Positions 1-9,989 of a stretch of 21,232 nt of DNA are shown here, piece after piece (within the stretch, counting starts at the first letter, position 1; each line of letters opens with the position of its first letter). Position numbers and translations under genes: made by a program. Source of the DNA: Conidiobolus incongruus B7586 (Eukaryota > Entomophthoromycota > Entomophthoromycetes > Entomophthorales > Conidiobolaceae); assembly GCA_000697335.1 (NCBI GenBank), contig JNEM01010988.1, forward strand, positions 1 to 21,232, given 5' to 3'. The notes below the pieces were generated by a model. It saw nothing but the letters and a program-made list of their open reading frames with translations, had not been told where the DNA came from and did not search any database.

Positions 1-135
1 TTAATTTATTTGATAATTTAATATTATTTATAAAATTAACTTAGCTTTTAAAACATAAATTAATTTTATAATTTATAGTTTAATAAATCATATAAAAATA
101 TATAGATAAAGGTTTAAAGAACTTGTTTTTTATTA
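1..135 (-). repeat. LTR remnant, right end only, Ty3/Gypsy family of 14068-19781
   Basis: This stretch aligns end to end with the last 130 or so bases of the LTRs at 14068-14464 and 19383-19781. Shared blocks include ataatttaatattatttata near the start, ttataatttatagttta in the middle and ttaaagaact near the end. The left part lies outside the window. It is more diverged than the other LTR copies and has the same orientation as the full element, which is coded on the minus strand. The DNA to its right does not resemble the element's interior, so this is either the outer (5') LTR of an element extending left or a solo LTR. It is a decayed fossil. Confidence 0.75.
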
Positions 136-920
136 TAAAAAGTTTAATATTTTAAAATAAATAATTTAATATAATTGTATTAAAGAATTAGAAAATATCA
201 AATAAATATAATATTAATTAAAATTATTTTAAACTACAAAAAATAATTATAATTAGCAATAATAATAAAGGAATTATAAAATATTAAGACGATAAAGAAA
301 TACCATATTTTTAGGAAATTTAATAATATCTATATAATTAAATTAAATTAATTTTAAGAATATATATTATTTAAGGAATTAAATATTAATTTAAATATAA
401 TTTTATTTATAATAATTTGGAAAATTTATGTTATAAAAATAACAATAATTTATTTAAATATAATTAAATTAAATAATTAAGTTTACAAATTTAATTTAAT
501 ATCAAAAAAATTAAATATCAAATATATATAATTTCTAATTATATACTTTTTAAGTAATTTATATATTAGCTTTCTCAAAGTTAATATTATAATTATGAAT
601 TGGAAATCATAAAACCACTTATTTTTTAATTTAAAATAATAAATTAATTGAACTCATAAATTAAATAATTAAAAACAATCAATAGAGAATTATTTTAAAT
701 TTATATATAATTTATTTCAGTTTGTACATAATTTATATATAGAAATAAATCATAAAAAACAAAGCTAATATAATAATTATTGATTAAGAAATATATTATA
801 ATATTTAAACTTATAATAAATAAATATTCAATATCAATATATTTTATTTTTATATGATATAAGTATCTTTATTTCAAAATATAATTAATTTTGAAAAATT
901 CAAAAATTTGATAAATATAA
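136..920. other. AT-rich stretch, no gene seen
   Basis: The sequence is almost pure A and T, with stops in every frame. It matches neither the mariner copies nor the Ty3/Gypsy interior by eye. It is probably old repeat mutated beyond recognition. Confidence 0.5.
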
Positions 921-1345
921 TTTGAGTATTAGCGATGAGGAATAATCTTGTACATCATTTAAGAAACTCTCATTACTATTGATTCAAGAAGTCACATTGG
1001 AGATACCTCATTTCATGAATTGGCTGAACCTATCACTCTTTACCAATAAACCATTCATGTTCAAAAAAATCGATAATGGAAACTAATATAAAATTAGTAT
1101 AAGCAAACTAATAAACATAACTTTGTATCTTTATTTCAAAAGTATCCAGTCTCTATGTTTTGCTCTAAATACAAACAAAAGTATTTAGTATTCACTTTAT
1201 TCGCAGTGTGCCGTTTTTACATAGTTTGGTAAACCTCATTAATTTCTCCTAATTTTGTGGTAACCTATTGTTTACCATTGACGATTACCTGTTTAAGCTC
1301 TTAAAATCAATTTCCTCCAGCAGTAATGGCCATCATTAAATAGTG
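920..1345. other. Less AT-rich island, possible decayed gene, unidentified
   Basis: G+C is visibly higher here than on either side, with normal use of CpG and CpA-containing words. On the minus strand, about 1130-1335, one frame gives a protein-like run broken by stops, with short pieces such as LGEINEVYQTM and KRHTANKVNTKY. On the plus strand, about 990-1085, another frame gives EVTLEIPHFMNWLNLSLF and ends at a TAA. No frame is open for more than about 35 codons and no family is recognised. It could be a decayed host gene, a gene with introns not resolved here, or simply non-repetitive DNA that escaped mutation. It shows no similarity to the secreted-protein gene at 9196-9855. Confidence 0.3.
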
Positions 1346-2807
1346 TTATTAATAGTGATTAGAGCTCCAATTTTATAAAATTATTAATACAATGAAAAAA
1401 TAAACACCAAAATTGATAAAGAAATAGCTAATAATATGATTTCTTAAAATATTTGTCGATTGGTTAATTTTTGAATTTCCTATATAATCTAATATTAGTA
1501 AAATTAATTATTTATATTTGAAATTCGGTCTTAAGTCAACTTAATATTATAAATACCATTGATTGAACTAATAAATATGGCTTTACTTTTTTTATATTTT
1601 ACTATTATTTGTCAAATTTTAAAATTATATCTAATGGTACTATATAAAGTATTAATAATATCTATTATATCAATTAATATATTTAAAACCTGGACAAACT
1701 GATATATTAATTGAATTGAATTACCATTAACTTGAGTATTCCTTTGCACTGTTCAATTTATCTTTATAACACTTCTATATTATAATTTTAAATTTTCTAA
1801 TATATATTTATCTATATATGTATATATATCAGAATCTAATTATAAAAATTTAATATTCATCTGAATACTTATATCTTCAAAAATATAACCTTGTATATGA
1901 TCAAATTAAAAATTTGTTTCATTCTCAGTATATATTTTAAATATATGTACTTAATTATTAGATTATTTTATAGATCAATTAAAGGTGATAGATTTGGCTA
2001 TATATTTTAATATAATCTATCATTCTATACCTAGCCAAATTTCACCTTTTGAATGAATAATTTCAAACTTAATCCATTTTGTTTCTTTTATCTTAATATC
2101 AATTTTATTCAATGAAACGCATATATTTTGATATTATAAACCATTTTTTAAAATATAAGTTGAAATTCATATTAAATAATTAGAATCAATATCATACTTC
2201 AAATACCACAATATTCACTCTTACTATATTTTTTGTTTAGATTTTTAGTTTTTTTTGGATTTGTGAATATTTAAAGAATACTAATATAATTATTTTAATA
2301 TAGAATTTATTGTAGAAAATCCTCAAATGTGATAGAAATATTAATATTAATACCTTCGCGATGTTTATATCATGAATTAATAAAATTTTCAATTCATTAT
2401 TAATGGCTGTAATATAATTATTCACATTAAAACAATTATATTTGAAAAAAATGAAGTTCCAACATATTGAACCCAAATTTTGATCATATTTCAAATAAAA
2501 CCATTTTAATGATAAGATTGGTTGATATATCATTTAAAAAGCTCAATATATATTTACCTAATACAATTGATGTCTACCTACCTAATTGGATATATCGAGT
2601 GATTTTATTATAAAAGATTCAATTAATGATGGGCATCATGTTTGAAATAAATTGTTCAATATGCATAATGAAATAATTGTTTAAAAATCTGAATTTATGA
2701 AAAATTTGTTCATATAAAAATTGGCACATAAAATTAATTATAATATAAACAAAAATTATGAGTATTATTCAAAAACAGGGAATAGATTGTGGACAAGTTA
2801 TTGGAAT
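1346..2807. other. AT-rich intergenic stretch
   Basis: No gene is supportable. A 98-codon open frame on the minus strand (2237-2533) is rich in I, L, F, K, N and Y, as expected from random AT-rich DNA. The one structured item is the inverted repeat at 1981-2049. A less AT-rich patch at about 1700-1760 shows no coding sign. Confidence 0.5.
1981..2049. repeat. Imperfect inverted repeat (hairpin)
   Basis: The left arm at 1981-2000 (aaaggtgatagatttggcta) pairs with the right arm at 2032-2049 (tagccaaatttcaccttt). The outer 8 bp and inner 9 bp are perfect, separated by an asymmetric bulge of 3 bases against 1, with a 31-base loop. A second, nested pairing is possible between gatagatt (1987-1994) and aatctatc (2014-2021). 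The arms contain G and C, so this is stronger than the chance A/T palindromes around it. Confidence 0.6.
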
Positions 2808-3449
2808 TTACCTTATCCTAATACTTCGATATATGGTCTCTTTCTCCATACAGCTGGTTAGGATGTCAACTTTCTGGATGGTCCCATTAGAGTTTTGTGG
2901 GAATGCATCAAAAGTTGCAATGAGATAAGGATTTTCAAACTCTTTGATCCATTCATCAGCCAAGTTAGCTTTCGTTGATATGTCCAACATAACCATGACT
3001 ATAATGGCTACCAAAGCCTCAAAACGATACTATTTCACTATTTTCTTAAATCTATGGAAATTGCTAAAACTTTTATTGCCATTATTTACTACTACACCCG
3101 ATTTGCTAAATGAAACGCTCATATCATGGAATGTTCTCAATCAATCATTGAAGTTAAAACAATTGGTTTTACATCATAACCAGGATTCGATTTTATCTAG
3201 TAATGAAAGTCCAAGTGGTTGTTTCGTCATTATTCAAATATAACCAATCTATGTTATCACCTCGCTCCTATATAAAGAAAACTCATTTTCGGGTGAATTT
3301 TTTTCTTAAAGTGAAAAAAGTATGACCTTCATTTATCACATTACAACTGGTATCTTCCATATTTTAGATCATTTTATAATTGCTATTTTCCCATTCAGAC
3401 TTAGCTAAAGTCCAGAGGCAATGACGAAGCCTAACATGCTCAAAAGCAT
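2808..3449 (-). pseudogene. Decayed paralogue of the secreted-protein gene at 9196-9855
   Basis: Read on the minus strand, this region carries recognisable pieces of the 219-residue protein, in the same order and at similar spacing. They include a start followed by a hydrophobic leader, a SEWEN segment matching SDWEG, a WLYLNNDE segment matching WLYLTNDE, a WTFITR segment matching WTYFTR, a TFHD segment, and ATFDAFPQNSNG matching ATFDVYPQNSNG near the C-terminus. The DNA just upstream of the start also matches (cattttataataat against cattgtataataat), so the duplication included promoter-side sequence. The reading frame is broken several times and the tail of the intact protein is not recognisable, so no protein of family length can be made. 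It lies about 5.7 kb from the intact gene, on the same strand, which suggests a local duplication. The short overlapping plus-strand frame at 2944-3243 is a shadow of this region. Confidence 0.8.
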
Positions 3450-4652
3450 TTTATAATAATTGAATGTATTAAATATTTGAAATAGATTATTCAATACTGG
3501 ATAAAAATGATCGTTCCTTTTATTATATTTTAAAATGATATGTTTTTCATATTTGAAAAAATAATAGATTCATTTTTGATATACTGATATCATTCTAAAC
3601 TTAATAATATTTCTTTTATAAATTTAATCATTTTCGACAAATATATTGTTTATTACGCTAAATTGTTGACTTTGTATTAAAATTCAATTGATATACAAAG
3701 TATATTATTCCTATTGTTGTATTTCAAAAACACCTGTCCGTCTCGATTCGATAGTTAAGTGCATATTACCTCCCATTTATAGTGGATTTGTTGGTCCATA
3801 ATCAAATGATGTTCTTTAGTTCCTATCCAAATCCTATGTCACTCAATGAATGAATTAAAATCCAGAAGTGAATTAGAAAGGCATTCTAATTTTTCTGGAT
3901 GTTCTCATATAATGTCTCAACAGTAAGTAAGCTTTTAGAAATACAATATTAATAAATAATTTACTATATCATATTACAAGGACTTTTCTAACAACCACAT
4001 CTATTGAAATAACTTATAAAACATAACATTTTATAAATATGGCAACAAAATTATAAATTTCAAATTCTCAACAATTTCTGATGGACAAAAATTTATTTAT
4101 AATAAAATTAGTTAAAAATTATGACTGGTTTTTTATTTTTCTTTAAAATATATAAATAAACATTAATATCGTGTCAATTACAATGCTCTGATTTAATATT
4201 CAAATTATTTCTCTTTAAATATAAAATAGTCTGAACCATTGACAAATAAGCGACATTTTTCATTCTCAAGGGTGAATCCAAGTATAGAGATATATATATA
4301 TGAGGTTCCTTCAAAGCATTCTACATACCAATATCAAATTTTTTCCAAAATAAATTAACAATTAGTATTAGTTCTGATTTCAGAATGTTTCAAATTATAT
4401 TGAATTCACATTTTTTCAATAAACCAGACCTCTGTAAATATTTGTAATGAATAATAATAGTAATACTTGATGCTTGGTAATAGTATTTTAGTAATTTAAT
4501 AAAATATATTAGAAGAATTATTTTTTTGTAAATTCACATTGTTATTTTATTAAGCATTTACCATTGAAGTTTTTAAAATAATATTCAATAAAAATAAGTC
4601 ATGATCTTAATTAAATAATTATTTAATAATTGTAAATTTGAATAATATTACC
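3450..4652. other. Intergenic stretch upstream of the pseudogene
   Basis: No gene is supportable. The first 250 bases or so may still align loosely with the promoter side of the intact gene: a tttcgacaaat...acgct block near 3635-3660 resembles tttcggacgaat...acgtt near 10034-10052. The piece at 3725-3910 is less AT-rich and holds the hairpin at 3860-3900. From about 4400 onward the DNA becomes strongly AT-rich up to the mariner copy. Confidence 0.4.
3860..3900. repeat. Short imperfect inverted repeat (hairpin)
   Basis: The left arm at 3860-3878 (atccagaagtgaattagaa) pairs with the right arm at 3884-3900 (ttctaatttttctggat). There are 8 bp outer and 8 bp inner perfect stems separated by a 3-against-1 bulge, with a 5-base loop (aggca). 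It sits in a less AT-rich patch upstream of the pseudogene. No terminator or protein site is recognised. Confidence 0.65.
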
Positions 4653-5939
4653 TTGAAATAATGGGAAATTTTTTAATATCTTATTTTTCAAATATATTAT
4701 TAGTTTAAGATAAATAAATATATACAAAGTTAATAAGAAGTTATATATTTTTGATATAAATATATATAATAATTTTTTTTATTAAAAAATTAACTTTGTA
4801 AAATTACTTGTTTAATTTAATTATATTTAAACTAAATAATGATCATCAAAAGTTTTTTATTTTAGTATTAATAAAACTTAACCATAAGCTCTCTAAAATT
4901 ATTTAAAATTTATAAGTAGCTTTTAATAATGAAACATTATCTAAATTAATAATTTATTGTGAGGTAAATTATTTTAAAGTTAAAAGAAAAATTATTTGAA
5001 ATCTATTAAAATTTGAAAGATTAACTTTAACTATTACATTTTTAATTATTAATAAAATGAAAAAATATATTAAAAAAACCTTTTTATTTTAGTTAAAAAA
5101 TTATTTAAGTACTTTAATATTAGTTTAATAAGTATTTTATATATATATTAAAGTTTAAACTCAAATTAATAGATAAAAATATAAATTAGGTACCTTATAA
5201 TTTAACTAAAGCTTAAAAAAATTTTGAATAGCTATTATTAAATAAAACTTATTAAAATATGATTAGAAGCTTAAACTTCTACAATAAATAATTATAATTG
5301 ATGAATCTTAAATTTTAATAGATAATCTTTTATTAAAACATTAATCAAAATGTTAGATTAAGTTAAATTAACCACCTCTATAAATCCTTTTAAATAAACA
5401 TTTTGTTAATAAGCAAATATTAATTATTATATTAGATTATAATATTATATGCTACTTTTATTTAGTTTTTAAAAGAAAATCAATTAATAATAAACTTTAT
5501 ATTGTTTTTTTAAATAAAAATATCTCTAATTAGTGTTCTTAATATAATTTAAGAAAACTTATTATTTTATATGATAATTTTAAAATATATAAATTTAAAA
5601 ATGTAAAAAACTTTCTAATTAAAAATAACTGGAAAAAACTACTACATCTAATATATTACTTAGATTATAACTTATTTAATTATAATTGCTTTAAGTAATT
5701 AAAAAACTAGTTAACAAGAAAGAAAATTTATATAAAAAAATTTAATTAGTTTATAAAACATTAAATTTCAGTTTTCAATAAAAAAATATTTTTTAAATAT
5801 TAAAAGTATATTAAAAGTATAGTAAAAAGTAATTAATAATAAAAGAAACTATTAATTTTATATTATATTTTTATTTTTATATATTATATATTAAAATATT
5901 TATATATTTATAATCATAAAAAATTCCCATTATTAAAAA
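4653..5939 (+). mobile_element. Tc1/mariner-like DNA transposon, copy A, decayed
   Basis: The left end ttgaaataatgggaaatttt (4653-4672) is the inverted counterpart of aaaaattcccattatt near the right end (about 5917-5934), giving terminal inverted repeats around an element of about 1.29 kb, the usual Tc1/mariner size. The first half matches copy B at 20456-21011 base for base over about 550 bp, and the second half matches copy C in reverse. The plus strand codes a transposase remnant: a helix-turn-helix region matching that of copy B (about 5040-5190), a WVPY-like motif just after it at about 5190, and a segment at about 5639-5692 corresponding to the family's YSPDLNP motif next to the last catalytic acidic residue. 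Many stops interrupt it, mostly TAA where C-to-T or G-to-A change would create them, so it cannot make a transposase. An exact TA target duplication cannot be fixed because the outermost bases are blurred. Confidence 0.8.
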
Positions 5940-8900
5940 TACAGACTAATAATTAGAGGATTCAAGTGAATTGTAACTTTTTATTTGAAATAAATATTTC
6001 CATTAATTAGGAATATAATTTAAAATTTTTTACAAAAATTCTATTTATATTTTTATTATTTAGGCAAATAAAATAATTTTAAGTAAAAAAGAATTTAGCC
6101 AATAATATAATATTAATTGATTTATTATAATTAATAATAATATATATTAATAACACAAAATATAATTTAATATTATTATTTGTAAAGTATCAAAAATGAT
6201 TACAAATATAATTTTATATAAAAAGCAAATTTTGTTTGAAAAAATTAAAAATGACATAGCAATAACAATTGAACAAACCATTTTATTTGAATTATCATTG
6301 CTGGGATAGGAAATAATATTATTTATTGAAACTTATATAATCATATTATTGTTACAAATAAATGATTTTCATCTTATTATACTTATATTATCAATATTTT
6401 TATTTACATTTACATTACCTTTTTATTCATATTTTAAGATTTACACTTAACCTAAATTACCTGCATTATGGTAATTTTGAATTCCTATTAATAGTTGTTA
6501 TTTGGAATAAATATGGTAATACATCCTTAGTTAAATTTAACTATAGTGAATATCAAGATAAATAAATTCACTTCTGGCAATAATGAAAATCATTATGTTT
6601 GTTATAAATTTAATTCCTTTATCATAAATGTAAGAACTAAATATTATCATAAATGATAATAAAGGTATAAGATAAATTCCTAATTCCAAACTTGAGAGAT
6701 GAAATATGGTTTAAAAATACAAAAATTATGCCCAAAGGAATAAATCAATATTTAAAAATATGCTATATTCAAAATAAACCGTTCAGTTATAATATACATA
6801 TTGTCATTTGTTAATGAATTCAATTTATATAAAATAAAATATTATATTCAAAAACTAGTTGAAACAACTAATTTTCATTATTATATTTATTAAACTCAAT
6901 ATTGCTTGAAAAGAAGAATAAAATTAAAACTTGCTATTGCCTATATAACGAACTTTTAAACACTCAAAGTTGATTAATTGAATTTTTTTCCAAATTTGCG
7001 AATTTGATGAATTATTGTAGAATTAACCATAAAAACAAGCCTCAGCATATCAATAAAAAAACGTATAATATAGCTTTTTTTATTTTTAAACATGTTATGC
7101 TCACTATTGCTATATTTATAGGTACTATTTTATATCTTTTAATATTTTCAAAATGACATATTTCTATTAAATAAAATTAATAGAACTGTATCTCATTTAA
7201 ATTATATTGATATTAAAGAAAACTATAATATATTAAGTATCCACAAGAACAGGACTAAAATATAGGGAATATTTTTATATTATAATTCTGGTTTTAATTT
7301 TTATAATAGTATATTTAAATTTCAACAATAAATAAACCATATCTGAATGTATAATTTGTATAAAAAAATAAAATTATATAAATCATAAATTATTTTCAAC
7401 ACAAAGTTTTTATTCAATCTTATTATTGTATAATTCTGTACTAAGTTAATCAATTTTTCAAAGATATAAACAAACTCTTAAGAACCCTTGATATATGGTA
7501 AATAATTGAATTATTATCAAAACTTTTGATGATTTAAAAATTGAAATTTAAGGCCTAAATGATATTGAGAATATTTATTTTATTATATATTATTAGAATG
7601 ATTTTTGATATTCATTTTATTTGAATAAAGTTTTTTAAAAAGTAGCTCTTTATTATATTAATGTTATAAGGAAAGCTATTAAATAATATTCTTTATAATG
7701 AAGAGAGTTATTTGTTCAATTTTTTAATTATTACATTATTTACATTTAAAGTTTATTTTTCTAGTAACAAATTTTTAAATCAGAAATTAAATATATTATA
7801 TAAAGATAATAATCTCCTAAGTTTACCAAAATTTATAGAATTAACTAATACAAAATAATTAAAATATTTAATTCAATTAGTAGTCATTAATAAATTAATT
7901 TCGTTAAAAATTTTAAAGTTAAAAATTAATATAATTTTGAAAATAAAATATATAGTTTTAAAACTTAAATGGTAAATAATATAAAAGAAGTTAAAATATA
8001 AGCACTTTTATTTTAACGGATATAATGTAGTAAAGTTAGAAAATATAGATTGCTATATTTAAGGTTACTATTTATTTTAAGTTTCTATTTTGAAATATTG
8101 ATTATTTATTTAAATATAGCTTTGGGTTATAAAAATAATTTTTTTACTATATTTATTCTTATGATGATAACCAAATTTCTATTAATATTTATTATAAATA
8201 TCCTTCCCATTATTAATTGTGTATATTTATGTAACATGTTCCTTATATAGTAATTTCAGTAAATATAAATTAACCATAACTATTTCCTTAACTATAAATT
8301 TAACCTCTATATTTTTGATTATTTTTAATTAAATAAATATAAATAATGAGTTAACTTAAATATTAATAAAAATAATTAATATTAGTTTGTTTTTAGTATT
8401 ATTTATTATATAAAATATAAAACATAACATTATTTGTAAATTATGAATATATATATATATATATATATATAATTATTAAAAATAAATTCAAATTATTAAG
8501 CTATATTTAATAATTAAGTAATAAATTAAGTATTCAAAATAAATAAATATATCAAAATAACATAATTGAAGCACCTTATTATATAAAATTAATTGACAAT
8601 TTGGAAAACTATAACCTCAAGATGATATATATATTCATCTCTTTTTATGAACATATTTTAATGTTCTATAAAATTAAATAATAGTATTAAGAGAAAAATT
8701 ATTTATGCATTTGATTAGATATTAATACGAAAAATATACACTTAATGGGATAAATAATATAATAGGATTATTTTTGAATTCTTATTTCAATAATACATTC
8801 AATAAGAAATTTTTTTCAATTATTTTGATTGACTTGAAAGTTCTAATATAAAATAATAGTAAAAGTTTTCATCATGAGGATTTTTATACTTTTTGGATAA

Positions 8901-9060
8901 AATTATAAATATTTATTAGATTGTGAATGATGTGTGAAGTTGTATTGTATTTGTTCTAAATCAAATTAGTAAATTTATAATATTCAATATGCTTTAAAAT
9001 AGATCTATAATATATGTTTTAATTGGTTACGCTAAGGAATATAATGTTGGAATTTGAAGA
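5940..9060. other. Long AT-rich stretch, no gene seen
   Basis: No supportable gene lies here. Open frames at 6362-6565 and 8050-8250 (plus) are short, hydrophobic I/L/F/Y/N-rich runs with no motif, as expected by chance at this composition. Small A/T palindromes occur at 6579-6595 (ataatga and tcattat around aaa) and 6616-6665 (cctttat...ataaagg). A pure (AT)n tract lies at 8447-8471. The 7860-8420 part is the most T/A-biased and looks like mutated repeat. From about 8620 to 9060 the DNA grades into the less biased flank of the intact gene. Confidence 0.5.
8447..8471. repeat. (AT)n microsatellite
   Basis: About 12 uninterrupted AT units. It is a simple repeat in AT-rich non-coding DNA. Confidence 0.9.
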
Positions 9061-9078
9061 GATTTTAAAGAATATCGA

Positions 9079-9084
9079 TTTATT
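9079..9084 (-). promoter_or_regulatory. Candidate polyadenylation signal AATAAA of the 9196-9855 gene
   Basis: The minus strand reads AATAAA about 112 bases past the stop codon, after the two 3' hairpins. The position suits a short fungal 3' UTR, but A/T-rich DNA yields such hexamers by chance. Confidence 0.35.
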
Positions 9085-9127
9085 AAATTATACGATATAA
9101 AAAATAATCAGATCAGAATTTGTGAGT

Positions 9128-9186
9128 CTAGTGATTGAATAATTTGAATAGACTGAAAATCACTAGGATTGTCAATTAATGACAAT
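9128..9186 (-). other. Two adjacent hairpins in the presumed 3' UTR
   Basis: A perfect 9-bp inverted repeat, ctagtgatt (9128-9136) with aatcactag (9158-9166), is followed at once by a perfect 7-bp inverted repeat, attgtca (9168-9174) with tgacaat (9180-9186). On the coding (minus) strand they start 9 bases after the stop codon at 9196-9198. They may be RNA structures of the 3' UTR; no known element is recognised. Confidence 0.45.
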
Positions 9187-9195
9187 ATTTTAAAA

Positions 9196-9855
9196 TTATT
9201 TAAAAACGCATTTTCCAAATAACTCGACACCAGATGCATCCACTTTACATTCAGTTTGAAGATCAGCTTGCTTGATAATTCCATTCGAATTTTGAGGATA
9301 AACATCGAAAGTAGCAATAGGATAACCTGTTTCACTTCCTTTTAGCCATTCGTCGTTTTTGTTAACCTTAATAGTCCAAGGTCCAACACAGCCATAGCCA
9401 TCACAATTACCACGACCCGCGAGGATAACTATTTGGTTGTCTTTTCTCAAGCCTAAAGCACTTGCAAAATATCCTTCACCCTTCCCTACTTGAACACCAG
9501 ATTCATTAAAAAAAACTCTCGTATCATGGAATGTTTTAGTTTCGCCATTGAAGTTGAAGTAAGTAGTTCTACAGCCTAAAGAGGTTTTAGTTGTATTATA
9601 ACGAGTGAAATAAGTCCAAGCGGCAGCTTCGTCATTAGTGAGATATAACCATTGTCTAGGACCACCTTTCTCTTTTTTGAATGAGAGCCATTTTCCGGTA
9701 GACTTCTCTCTCAAAACGAAAGGAGTGTGACTTTGATAGATGTAATTACCGCAAGTATCTTTCATACTTTTGATAATTTTATATTCGGCACCTTCCCAAT
9801 CCGATTGAGCAGAGGTCAAAGAGACGAAGATCAAAGCTAGAGTTTTGAAAAGCAT
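9196..9855 (-). CDS. Secreted protein of unknown family, 219 residues, effector-like
   Basis: A single-exon open frame of 219 codons, from ATG at 9853-9855 to TAA at 9196-9198. The N-terminus (MLFKTLALIFVSLTSA) is a classic signal peptide with likely cleavage after Ala16. The mature part has six cysteines (35, 95, 151, 156, 203, 216), an even number that would allow three disulfides, and two N-glycosylation sequons (Asn87, Asn117). No transmembrane segment follows the leader and there is no KDEL-like end or GPI tail. The segment at residues 45-82 (TPFVLREKSTGKWLSF to AAAWTYF) looks like alternating beta strands and recalls beta-trefoil or lectin-like folds, but that is only an impression; I recognise no family. 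Its balanced codon use and much higher G+C set it apart from all the surrounding DNA. ATG is preceded by ACA, giving A at -3, a favourable start context. There are no gene neighbours. A decayed paralogue lies at 2808-3449. An effector or other host-interaction role is inferred from secretion, size, cysteines and location only. Confidence 0.88.
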   Translation of the reverse strand: MLFKTLALIFVSLTSAQSDWEGAEYKIIKSMKDTCGNYIYQSHTPFVLREKSTGKWLSFKKEKGGPRQWLYLTNDEAAAWTYFTRYNTTKTSLGCRTTYFNFNGETKTFHDTRVFFNESGVQVGKGEGYFASALGLRKDNQIVILAGRGNCDGYGCVGPWTIKVNKNDEWLKGSETGYPIATFDVYPQNSNGIIKQADLQTECKVDASGVELFGKCVFK

Positions 9856-9921
9856 TGTATAATAATCAAATATAATATAATATTGAACTAATTTGAATTT
9901 TACTATACTAAATAATTGACC

Positions 9922-9927
9922 TTTATA
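9922..9927 (-). promoter_or_regulatory. TATA box of the 9196-9855 gene
   Basis: The minus strand reads tatatataaagg with TATAAA at 9922-9927, about 67-72 bases before the ATG. This would place transcription start some 35-45 bases upstream of the start codon. The G/C-containing edge (aggtca) makes it stand out from the surrounding A/T runs. Confidence 0.5.
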
Positions 9928-9989
9928 TATAATATCAACTAGTATAAGTTCTTCATTTTTACATTATTTTGAATATAATTTTATTTTCA

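Noticed and set aside
2237-2533. 98-codon open frame on the minus strand
   Set aside because: I/L/F/K/N/Y-rich with no motif, signal or codon pattern unlike random AT-rich DNA; it overlaps no conserved element.
2944-3243. 99-codon open frame on the plus strand
   Set aside because: It lies antisense to the decayed secreted-protein paralogue, which explains its coding-like composition.
6362-6565. 67-codon open frame on the plus strand
   Set aside because: Tyr/Leu/Phe-rich run expected by chance at this composition; no upstream signal or family features.
8050-8250. 66-codon hydrophobic open frame, looking like a membrane protein
   Set aside because: The hydrophobicity follows from T-rich codons; neighbouring DNA is mutated repeat and no helix pattern with flanking charges is seen.
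9108-9335. 75-codon open frame overlapping the 3' end of the intact gene
   Set aside because: It is in another frame of the same strand within the 9196-9855 gene and its 3' flank; a shadow.
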